In this document: piece by piece, positions 1-5,424 of the stretch
Layout of the letters: each line of letters begins with the position of its first letter
How positions within the stretch are numbered: position 1 is the stretch's first letter
Source of the DNA: a bacterium
GTDB taxonomy: Bacteria; Patescibacteriota; Minisyncoccia; Minisyncoccales; JAGGSE01
Assembly (NCBI GenBank): GCA_021159225.1
Contig: JAGGSE010000226.1
Coordinates: 1 to 5,587 of the forward strand
DNA: 5,587 nucleotides
Reading direction: 5' to 3'
Program-made: the position numbers and the translations under genes
The notes under the pieces: generated by a model
What the model was told of the DNA's origin: nothing
The model's input: only the letters and a program-made list of their open reading frames with translations
Databases searched by the model: none

Positions 1-2
1 AA

Positions 3-167
3 AGTGCCACCGGCACCTGTGAGTTTTTTGAAAAGCCAAAAGGAAATACAAACTGCATTCCCAATCTGGTAGGAGAACCAGTTTATGAATCAACACCAGA
101 GCCAGAAGACCCCGGTAATCAGACAAAAAAGGTCCGCGCCTTGATGATTTTAAGGCACAAGAGGTAA
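3..167 (+). CDS. C-terminal end of an unidentified protein (5' partial)
   Basis: The frame is open from the window edge to a TAA at 165-167 and gives 54 residues. The segment has two cysteines (in GTCEFF and NTNCIP), then a Pro/Glu-rich stretch (STPEPEDPG), and ends in a basic tail (ILRHKR). Paired cysteines followed by an acidic Pro-rich linker suggest the end of an exported or surface protein, but I recognise no family. It converges on the pilin-like gene, whose stop codon begins one base after this TAA. The opposite strand is also open through this stretch (about 56 codons), so the assignment rests on the more protein-like residue mix of this frame and on the neat convergent stop. The start and most of the protein lie outside the window. 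Confidence 0.5.
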   Translation, partial: SATGTCEFFEKPKGNTNCIPNLVGEPVYESTPEPEDPGNQTKKVRALMILRHKR

Positions 168-168
168 T

Positions 169-684
169 TTATAGTTTTATAGGACAACTAATCTCAAACC
201 AACCGCCACTTAATCCTGTCCAATGACTTACTCCAATTATCTGGAAGAAGAGATTGATAATTACCCAGGCGCCGAAGATAATAAGAAGCCCGAGAAAAAC
301 CGAACCAATGATTGACTTTGCCTGGCTAAGGGTTTGAGGCCCGCCAGGCAAAAATTCCATCACTGACATAATATAAAGTAGACCAGCAAAAGATAGCATT
401 AAAGCGGCAATTACTATTGATATCTGGAAGATGAAATCCAAAATTGCGTCTAACATCACAAAAAAGTGGCAAAACTGGCAGTGGATGTATTTATTTTTCT
501 CAGCATTGCATCCGCGCTCTGTATCTATGCCTAAACCGCTGACCTTTACACATTTGCCGCAGGGAACCAGTCCCTCATATTCTACCGTGTAGCCGTCGGC
601 ACTATAGGTCCTTGCTGCTAGTCCTGTCAGAGGCAAAGCCAGAATCCCTAAGATAATAAAAATTAAAAATAATAGTCTTTTCAT
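169..684 (-). CDS. Secreted pilin-like two-helix membrane protein (T4SS pilin family of Patescibacteria)
   Basis: This 171-residue protein has a signal peptide (MKRLLFLIFII to about LTGLAA, residues 1-24), a short extracytoplasmic segment, then two hydrophobic helices at about 83-108 and 124-150, and ends in WFEISCPIKL. The order signal peptide, Cys-rich head, CxxC next to a hydrophobic helix, GGPQTLSQAK loop, second helix and terminal W/F-x-I-x-C-P matches small proteins usually annotated as 'pilin' or 'type IV secretion system pilin' in Parcubacteria. The two-helix plan resembles VirB2/TrbC pilins. Six cysteines (42, 45, 59, 69, 72, 167) could form disulfides outside the cell. I chose ATG at 684, which has AGGG 11 bases upstream; an in-frame TTG at 693 (three more residues, GGAG 11 bases upstream) is a real alternative. 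It lies directly downstream of rsmA and is probably cotranscribed. Whether it forms a filament is inference from the family name; no secretion ATPase is visible here. Confidence 0.8.
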   Translation of the reverse strand: MKRLLFLIFIILGILALPLTGLAARTYSADGYTVEYEGLVPCGKCVKVSGLGIDTERGCNAEKNKYIHCQFCHFFVMLDAILDFIFQISIVIAALMLSFAGLLYIMSVMEFLPGGPQTLSQAKSIIGSVFLGLLIIFGAWVIINLFFQIIGVSHWTGLSGGWFEISCPIKL

Positions 685-697
685 TGTGAGCAATACC

Positions 698-1528
698 CTA
701 ATTTCTCCACTTCAGTTTACAGCATTTTGTTAAATTTATCCAGTCCTTAATTTTCAGGGATTCCGGTCTTTGGCTTGGCTGAATTCCGCTTTCCAAGAGC
801 CGGATTCTAATTGTTTCTTTGTCCAGGTTTAGCCCTTGGGACAAACTATTGAGCAGTTGCTTTCGCGGCTGAGAGAAACCAGTTTTTAAAATCCCGAAAA
901 ACTTATTTAGGTCTGATTTAGAAAGAGAACTTGGCAGAGGTCTTGGCTTTATTTTGATTATAGCGCTGTCAATCCTTGGCTTGGGCAAAAAGGAATTTCT
1001 TGAGACATAGGAAACAATTTTGGGCCGGGCATAAAACTGGATAGAAGTTGCCAAGAGATTCATTTTCGGCGCCTTGGCGCAAATTCTTTGAGCCACCTCC
1101 TTTTGAATCACCAAGACCATTAATTCAGGCGGATTTTCTGCTTCCAAGAGTTTTCTAATTAGGTGAGAGGTTAGATAATAGGGGATGTTGGCAACAACCT
1201 TGAAGGTTTGAAGGCCGAGGTCCGAGGATTTGAATTTTAGGATATCTCCTGTTAGTATTTTGACATTCTTTGCTCCTTTTATGTTTTCCTTCAGTGCCTC
1301 GGTCATTTTTGGGTCTTTTTCTACAGCAATAACCTCTTTTGCCCTTTTTGCCAGTTCCTTGGTTATGGAACCAATACCAGGACCAATTTCCAAAACAACA
1401 TCATCTGCTTTGAGGTCAGCCACCTTGATTATTTTTCTTAGAACCTTTTTATCAATCAAAAAATTTTGGCCCAGCCGCCTTGAGGGTGTTATCCCATATT
1501 TTTTCATTATCTTTCTTATTGATTCCAT
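698..1528 (-). CDS. rsmA: 16S rRNA (adenine1518-N6/adenine1519-N6)-dimethyltransferase RsmA (KsgA)
   Basis: RsmA uses S-adenosylmethionine to dimethylate two adjacent adenines in the 3'-terminal hairpin of 16S rRNA, a late check in 30S subunit assembly in the cytoplasm. The 276-residue length is normal for the family. Visible signatures are the N-terminal RRLGQNFLID (17-26), SAM motif I VLEIGPGIGSIT (45-56), the acidic ribose-binding residue in VIAVEKD (Glu70), GDIL (94-97), the catalytic NIPYYLTS (114-121), and the C-terminal FLPKPRIDSAI segment leading into the small helical domain. No key residue is missing. The ATG at 1528 has no clear Shine-Dalgarno; an in-frame ATG seven codons in (MKKYGITPS) is possible but has no better ribosome site. 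It is the first gene of a two-gene minus-strand unit; the pilin-like gene follows 13 bases after its TAG. A likely extended -10 promoter about 180 bases upstream would place a large inverted repeat in its leader. Confidence 0.97.
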   Translation of the reverse strand: MESIRKIMKKYGITPSRRLGQNFLIDKKVLRKIIKVADLKADDVVLEIGPGIGSITKELAKRAKEVIAVEKDPKMTEALKENIKGAKNVKILTGDILKFKSSDLGLQTFKVVANIPYYLTSHLIRKLLEAENPPELMVLVIQKEVAQRICAKAPKMNLLATSIQFYARPKIVSYVSRNSFLPKPRIDSAIIKIKPRPLPSSLSKSDLNKFFGILKTGFSQPRKQLLNSLSQGLNLDKETIRIRLLESGIQPSQRPESLKIKDWINLTKCCKLKWRN

Positions 1529-1532
1529 ATGA

Positions 1533-1675
1533 CCAAAACAACATTCAAGCGTAAAACGTAAAGCGCAAAAGGCAAAGCTACAGCGTAAAACTTAAAGCTA
1601 AAAAAGAAAGGTTTTGCTTTTCGCTTTAAGTTGTAGTTTTGCGTTTTGCGCTTTGAGCTTTGCGCTGAATTTTGG
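1533..1675. repeat. Long imperfect palindrome built of AGCGTAAAAC/GTAAAGC-like units
   Basis: The arm at 1548-1582 matches the reverse complement of 1632-1666 at 29 of 35 positions without gaps. Inside it, CTTAAAGC (1591-1598) pairs exactly with GCTTTAAG (1623-1630) after an 8-base bulge, and outside it CCAAAA...ATTC (1533-1546) pairs loosely with GAATTTTGG (1667-1675). The loop is about 14 bases (1604-1617). The left arm also contains a near-direct repeat: AGCGTAAAACGTAAAGC (1548-1564) and AGCGTAAAACTTAAAGC (1582-1598). The plus strand is A/G/C-rich in the left arm and T-rich in the right. It fills most of the rsmA/LysM-CHAP divergent intergenic region and has no open reading frame of note. 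It may be a dispersed intergenic repeat, a cruciform or an RNA leader structure; its function is unknown. Confidence 0.85.
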
Positions 1676-1680
1676 TTTTT

Positions 1681-1701
1681 GGATATTGGATATTGGAATT
1701 T
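1681..1701 (+). repeat. Short GGATATT tandem repeat
   Basis: Two exact copies of GGATATT (1681-1687, 1688-1694) are followed by a decayed third copy GGAATTT (1695-1701). The second copy supplies the TTGGAT hexamer proposed as the -35 box of the LysM-CHAP gene. It sits directly beside the outer end of the long palindrome. Confidence 0.75.
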
Positions 1702-1714
1702 CCTTGATTATAAC
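1686..1714 (+). promoter_or_regulatory. Putative sigma70-type promoter for the LysM-CHAP gene
   Basis: TTGGAT (1686-1691, four of six matches to TTGACA) and TATAAC (1709-1714, five of six matches to TATAAT) are separated by exactly 17 bases. Transcription would start near 1721, leaving a leader of about 30 bases before the ATG at 1752. Its -10 overlaps the -10 of the opposing promoter. This is a consensus match by eye only. Confidence 0.45.
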
Positions 1715-1715
1715 A
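1707..1715 (-). promoter_or_regulatory. Putative extended -10 promoter for rsmA
   Basis: Read on the minus strand, 1715 down to 1707 is TGTTATAAT, a perfect extended -10 (TGnTATAAT). No good -35 hexamer lies at the usual distance, which extended -10 promoters tolerate. Transcription would begin near 1700 and give an rsmA leader of about 170 bases containing the whole palindrome. No comparable -10 was found closer to the rsmA start. Confidence 0.45.
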
Positions 1716-1740
1716 CGAAACTTGACATTTTGTTTGTTTT

Positions 1741-1745
1741 AGGTG
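1741..1745 (+). promoter_or_regulatory. Ribosome binding site AGGTG deciding the LysM-CHAP start
   Basis: AGGTG lies six bases before the ATG at 1752, three before the ATG at 1749, and overlaps the GTG at 1743. The spacing favours 1752, so the longer GTG reading is less likely. The match to AGGAGG is only partial. Confidence 0.4.
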
Positions 1746-1751
1746 AAAATG

Positions 1752-2738
1752 ATGCTTAGAGATATCCTTATTATGTCTTTCAAAAATCCTTTTTTCTATT
1801 TTGGGACATTTTCAATAATTATCTTTATTTCTCTGCTTATCAATCCCTTGCCAAAAGGACAAGATAACTCCTTTTTGGCTTTTTATCCTAATCAAGAAGG
1901 GAAGGCAGATCTTTTCTTGAATCAAGAGATAGCCAATCCCCTGGAGACCTCCCAATTATTGTTTTCTCAGAAAACGAGTTTGCAGGGTACCTCTCCCGTT
2001 TATCTATTCCATCCCCAATCACTGGCTTTACTTTCTGAGCAAGAGGAAAGGAAAGAGATTCAAGAGTATGTTGTCAGAAAGGGAGATACCATTTGGTCGA
2101 TTGCCAAGCATTTTGGCGTTTCTTCTCAGACAATTATTTGGGCAAACGACCTTAAAACCTCTCAACTTAGGGTGGGCCAAAAACTGATTATTCTGCCGGT
2201 CGATGGCGTCTTGTATTTGGTCAAAAAGGGGGACCGCCTTGAAGACATAGCCAGAAGATACAATGCTGACCCTCAAAAAATTGCTGAGTTCAACAACATT
2301 AAAGAGGGTAGCCAATTATTTTTAGAAGAGTTATTAATCATTCCTGGAGGGAAGATGCCTTCTCAGGTTGCGTCTCAGGACAAGCCGGCTGTAAGAATTT
2401 CCAAATCCTCTCCCTTTAAGAATTATTATCCCTGGGGTTATTGCACCTGGTGGGTTGCCCATAAGCGTCCCATTCCCCGTTATTGGGGGAATGCCATTGA
2501 CTGGCTAAAGAGCGCTAAAAGAGACGGATTTAAGGTTTGCGAGGGGAGTACCTGTCCGCCCAAGGTGGGGGCGGTAATTTCTTTAAGAACATCCCATCCC
2601 TTGGGGCATGTGGCTTATGTTGAACAGGTAAAGGGAGATACCTTGGTTATTTCCGAGATGAACTACTGCAAATTTGGCAGAATGAACTGGCGCCGGCTAA
2701 AGGTGGGCGATTCACGCATTAGAGGATATATTTATTAG
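1752..2738 (+). CDS. Membrane-anchored LysM-LysM-CHAP peptidoglycan hydrolase
   Basis: The 328-residue protein starts with a short cytoplasmic segment and one hydrophobic helix (about 13-31, FFYFGTFSIIIFISLLI), followed by about 70 residues of linker. Two LysM modules follow at about 106-149 (YVVRKGDTIWSIAKHFG...) and 155-198 (YLVKKGDRLEDIARRYN...), which bind N-acetylglucosamine-containing glycans such as peptidoglycan. The C-terminal CHAP domain (about 226-328) has the catalytic Cys231 in WGYCTWW, His286 in LGHVAYVE, and Glu302/Asn304 in ISEMNY, so the amidase/endopeptidase site looks intact. Two further cysteines (263 and 268, CEGSTC) could form a disulfide. The likely role is cutting peptidoglycan outside the membrane, for growth, division or passage of an envelope machine; the exact bond cut is not predictable. 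The start is set by AGGTG; ATG 1749 and GTG 1743 are alternatives. It has its own putative promoter, and its TAG overlaps the comM stop on the other strand. Confidence 0.93.
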   Translation: MLRDILIMSFKNPFFYFGTFSIIIFISLLINPLPKGQDNSFLAFYPNQEGKADLFLNQEIANPLETSQLLFSQKTSLQGTSPVYLFHPQSLALLSEQEERKEIQEYVVRKGDTIWSIAKHFGVSSQTIIWANDLKTSQLRVGQKLIILPVDGVLYLVKKGDRLEDIARRYNADPQKIAEFNNIKEGSQLFLEELLIIPGGKMPSQVASQDKPAVRISKSSPFKNYYPWGYCTWWVAHKRPIPRYWGNAIDWLKSAKRDGFKVCEGSTCPPKVGAVISLRTSHPLGHVAYVEQVKGDTLVISEMNYCKFGRMNWRRLKVGDSRIRGYIY

Positions 2739-4267
2739 GGCGTATAGATATCTTTCGCTCTGTAGGAAACGGCTTCAGCAAGATGGTCAAATGATATTTT
2801 CTCAGAGTTGCTCAGGTCGGCAATGGTTCGGGAAAGCCGGAGAACCCGATGATAGCCCCGGGCTGATAACTTGCCTGAATCCACAAACCTTTTTAAGAGG
2901 TCTTGACAGCGGCTGTCAATAGGACAGTACTTTTTTATTTTTGAGATAGGTATTTCAGAATTAACAAAAAAGTTCTCTCCCTTGAATCTTTCTTTTTGAA
3001 TCTCCCTCGCCTTAATTACCTCTTCTCTTATTTTTGAACTATATCCCTCTTCTTCTTGGCTGCTTAACTTCTTATATCTCACATGGGGCACATTTATAAA
3101 CAGGTCAATCCTGTCCATTAGAGGTCCTGATAGTTTTCTTCTATACTTTCTGATTTGAGATATGGTGCAGGTGCATTTTCTTTCCGGACTGCCAAGATAT
3201 CCACAGGGGCAGGGATTAGACGCGGCTACCAGCATAAATTTTGCTGGGAATGAGGAATAGTGTTTTGCCCTTAAGATAACAATTTTCCCTTCCTCAATCG
3301 GTTGCCTTAGGGCTTCTAATACATCACGGTGGAATTCTGGAAATTCGTCTAAAAACAAAACGCCTCGGTGAGCCAAGGTGATTTCTCCGGGCCGAGGCGG
3401 GTTCCCCCCTCCAATTAAAGCCACCTCAGAGGAACTGTGGTGAGGAGAGCGGAAGGGTCTTTGTCCCATAATGACCTTGCCTGGAGGGAGAAGACCGGCT
3501 ACGCTGTAGATTCTTGTGACCTCTAATGCTTCCTCAAAGGAAAGAGGGGGCAGAATTGAGATTATTGCCTTGGCAAGTAGTGTCTTTCCTGTGCCCGGGG
3601 GACCTATCATCAAAAGATTGTGATTGCCTGCGGCGGCAATCTCAAGGGCTCTTTTGGCATATTCCTGGCCCTTAATGTGTCCTATGTCAATGATGTTGTC
3701 TTGTTCAAAAAGGAATTCTTTGGGATTTATGTTTTGGCTTGGAACTCCTTTTCTACCCTCCAGATAGTCAATTACATCTTTAAGGGTTTTCAAGCCGACT
3801 ACCTTTATTCCTTTTATTATTTGTCCCTCGGGAGCATTTTCTTCTGGTAGGATTAGTTCTGAAAAGCCCTTTTCTTTGGCTAATTGCGCAAAGGACAGGG
3901 CTCCCTTGATGGGCCTTAGCCTTCCGTCAAGGGCAAGTTCACCGAGAAATAACTTGCCTTTTGGAGAAAATTTAATTCTGTTGTCTGCCAAAAGATAAGA
4001 CAGGGCAATAGGCAGGTCATAGATTGAACCTTCTTTTTTTATATCAGCCGGAGCCAGGGAGACAAGAACCCTTTCCGGCTGATGATGGGGAGAAGGATAG
4101 CCGGACGATTCAATTGCTGTTCCTACCCTCTCTTTTGATTCCTCAACGGCTTTATCCGGCAGCCCCACGATCTCAAATCGCCGGAGACCATAGGAAACAT
4201 TGGTTTCTATCTCAATTATTTGGGCATTCAGACCCAAGAGGCAGGATGAATAGACCTTAGAAATCAT
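2735..4267 (-). CDS. comM: YifB/ComM family Mg-chelatase-like AAA+ ATPase (transformation branch-migration helicase)
   Basis: ComM is a hexameric AAA+ helicase that extends heteroduplex after RecA invasion during natural transformation; some family members are studied only as YifB. The 510 residues are the usual length. The N-terminal ChlI-like domain (about 20-140) includes FEIVGLPDKAVEESKERV and SIYDLPIAL. The ATPase core carries Walker A GPPGTGKT (222-229), the SPHH loop (274-277), Walker B GVLFLDE (302-308), sensor 1 region AASNP (348-352) and MDRIDLF (384-390, probable arginine finger). A conserved Cys4 knuckle (353, 355, 365, 367) fits zinc binding. The C-terminal domain has SARGYHRVLRLSRTIADL (468-485), typical of the family. 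All key residues are present. The ATG at 4267 follows the coiled-coil gene's TAG by 16 bases, with only a weak GAGA ribosome site, suggesting cotranscription. A role in DNA uptake is family knowledge; the competence machinery is not in this window. Confidence 0.95.
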   Translation of the reverse strand: MISKVYSSCLLGLNAQIIEIETNVSYGLRRFEIVGLPDKAVEESKERVGTAIESSGYPSPHHQPERVLVSLAPADIKKEGSIYDLPIALSYLLADNRIKFSPKGKLFLGELALDGRLRPIKGALSFAQLAKEKGFSELILPEENAPEGQIIKGIKVVGLKTLKDVIDYLEGRKGVPSQNINPKEFLFEQDNIIDIGHIKGQEYAKRALEIAAAGNHNLLMIGPPGTGKTLLAKAIISILPPLSFEEALEVTRIYSVAGLLPPGKVIMGQRPFRSPHHSSSEVALIGGGNPPRPGEITLAHRGVLFLDEFPEFHRDVLEALRQPIEEGKIVILRAKHYSSFPAKFMLVAASNPCPCGYLGSPERKCTCTISQIRKYRRKLSGPLMDRIDLFINVPHVRYKKLSSQEEEGYSSKIREEVIKAREIQKERFKGENFFVNSEIPISKIKKYCPIDSRCQDLLKRFVDSGKLSARGYHRVLRLSRTIADLSNSEKISFDHLAEAVSYRAKDIYTP

Positions 4268-4283
4268 TTCTCTTCTTTTTGGG

Positions 4284-5420
4284 CTACAAAACCCTATGCC
4301 CCGTGGTGATTCTTTCTAAAGCAGCGAGAAGTTCTTTTATTTGGTTATTTAGTTTTTCTTTAGTTTTAATTAATTCTTGATGGTTTTTTTCTAGTTGCCT
4401 AAGCCTAGACTCTATGTCTTTTTTTTCTTTTTCTATTGCCCATCTTTCTTTCTCTCTTGTCCTCCTTTCTTTTTCTAAATTCCACCTTTCCTTTTCTATT
4501 TCTATTTTTTTGTCATCTTCGGCTGTGCTTTCTCTTTTTTCTATTTCCCTAATTCTGTCTTCAATTTCTTTTTCTCTTTTTTCTGCTTGAGTGATATTTT
4601 TTTGTATTGCCCCCAATCTCTCTTTTATTTTCTGTGTTCCCTCTATTAGAGAGTGAATTTTTTCTTCTATATTCTTTTTCTCCGCTGTGAGGTTGTTGAT
4701 CTTCATCTGGAGATTTGCCTTTCTTATTGAGACTTTGATTTTTTTTTCTTCTTCTAAAATTTTTGAATATCCAGGATTGATTTCAAAGAGCGCTTCTTTG
4801 AGTTTGTTTCTTTTTTCTTCTAACTCCCACCTTTCAGTTTCAATGATATGTCTTTGGTCTTCTATTTTCCATCTCTCTTTTTCAATTCTTTCCCTTTCCT
4901 GGAGAGGGGCTTCTTCCTCTCTTTTTTCTAATTGCTTTTTCTTTTTCTCTATCTCTTCTTCCTGCTGTGAGATTGTTTTTATCTGTTCATCTATACCGCT
5001 TATTTCAGCCAATAGTTCTCCTCTCTTTTTCTCTATTTTTTCTTTTGCTAAAGTGAGTTCTTTCAATTTCTCCTCTAGTTCTTCTATTTCTTCCTTTAAC
5101 TGTTCATTTGTTTTTGGAGGTAGATTCGAACTGGGGGTGGGAGGAGAAGATGGCGGGGAAGAAGGAGATATCGGCTTTGTTTCTTTTATTTTTTGTGTTT
5201 CCGCTATCTCCGGCTTCTCTTCTCCTTCTGGCTTCTTTTGCTTCTTTTCTTCCTCTTTTTTTTCTATCTTTTCCTGTTTTTTCTCTATCTTTTCTTTGGG
5301 AATCTGGACCTGTTCCTTTTTTTTCTTTTTAGAAAAAACTGCCCTTTCAATGTCGTCCTTCATTGTTCTTATCTCTATCTCTTCCAATTCTTCTTCATTT
5401 TGATAGTTATTTTCTTTCAT
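4284..5420 (-). CDS. Uncharacterised highly charged coiled-coil protein with paired ERW repeats
   Basis: I do not recognise a named family. The 378 residues fall into an acidic/basic N-terminal part (1-82, including KKKKKE and IEKKQEKIEKK), a Ser/Pro hinge (84-102), a first long helix rich in Lys/Glu (about 104-212), a break with Gly and Pro (EINPGY, 213-218), and a second long helix (about 219-369) ending in GHRVL. Spacing of Leu/Ile is heptad-like, so a coiled coil is likely. There is no signal peptide or membrane segment, so it is probably cytoplasmic. All four tryptophans sit in ERW motifs (184, 198, 313, 327), two pairs each 14 residues apart. The ATG at 5420 lies four bases after the upstream stop and lacks a Shine-Dalgarno, suggesting coupled translation; ATG at residue 20 is an alternative. 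It precedes comM by 16 bases. A scaffold or cytoskeletal role is possible but not shown. Confidence 0.8.
   Translation of the reverse strand: MKENNYQNEEELEEIEIRTMKDDIERAVFSKKKKKEQVQIPKEKIEKKQEKIEKKEEEKKQKKPEGEEKPEIAETQKIKETKPISPSSPPSSPPTPSSNLPPKTNEQLKEEIEELEEKLKELTLAKEKIEKKRGELLAEISGIDEQIKTISQQEEEIEKKKKQLEKREEEAPLQERERIEKERWKIEDQRHIIETERWELEEKRNKLKEALFEINPGYSKILEEEKKIKVSIRKANLQMKINNLTAEKKNIEEKIHSLIEGTQKIKERLGAIQKNITQAEKREKEIEDRIREIEKRESTAEDDKKIEIEKERWNLEKERRTREKERWAIEKEKKDIESRLRQLEKNHQELIKTKEKLNNQIKELLAALERITTGHRVL
4416..4499 (-). repeat. Second pair of 14-residue ERW repeats (coding)
   Basis: These bases encode residues 308-335 of the coiled-coil protein: two consecutive 14-residue units, IEKERWNLEKERRT and REKERWAIEKEKKD, each with ERW at positions 4-6. 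The unit length equals two heptads. It matches the pair encoded at 4803-4886. Confidence 0.75.
4803..4886 (-). repeat. First pair of 14-residue ERW repeats (coding)
   Basis: These bases encode residues 179-206 of the coiled-coil protein: IEKERWKIEDQRHI and IETERWELEEKRNK, again with ERW at positions 4-6 of each unit. The second pair lies exactly 129 residues further on, so the Trp residues occur as two identically spaced doublets. Confidence 0.75.
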
Positions 5421-5424
5421 AGGT

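Noticed and set aside
4..29. GTGCC-ACC-GGCAC hairpin followed by a run of six T, as a possible terminator
   Set aside because: The stem is only five pairs, the T-run begins seven bases after it, and the bases lie inside a plausible plus-strand coding frame. On the minus strand it is followed by TTT at the window edge, which is too little to judge.
1..168. Minus-strand open frame continuing downstream of the pilin-like gene
   Set aside because: It has no start codon with a ribosome site after the pilin stop and reads as an unstructured Leu/Arg/Trp mix, whereas the plus-strand frame looks more protein-like. Not excluded with certainty.
1548..1598. The repeated AGCGTAAAACGTAAAGC-like units as a CRISPR array
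   Set aside because: There are only two near copies, 17 bases apart, with no uniform spacers and no cas genes; the second half is an inverted arm rather than another direct repeat.
1722..1750. Perfect -35 TTGACA with GAAAAT 17 bases downstream
   Set aside because: Transcription would start near 1757, after the favoured start codon and ribosome site; the TTGGAT/TATAAC pair upstream fits the gene better. It would matter only if the ATG at 1773 were the true start.
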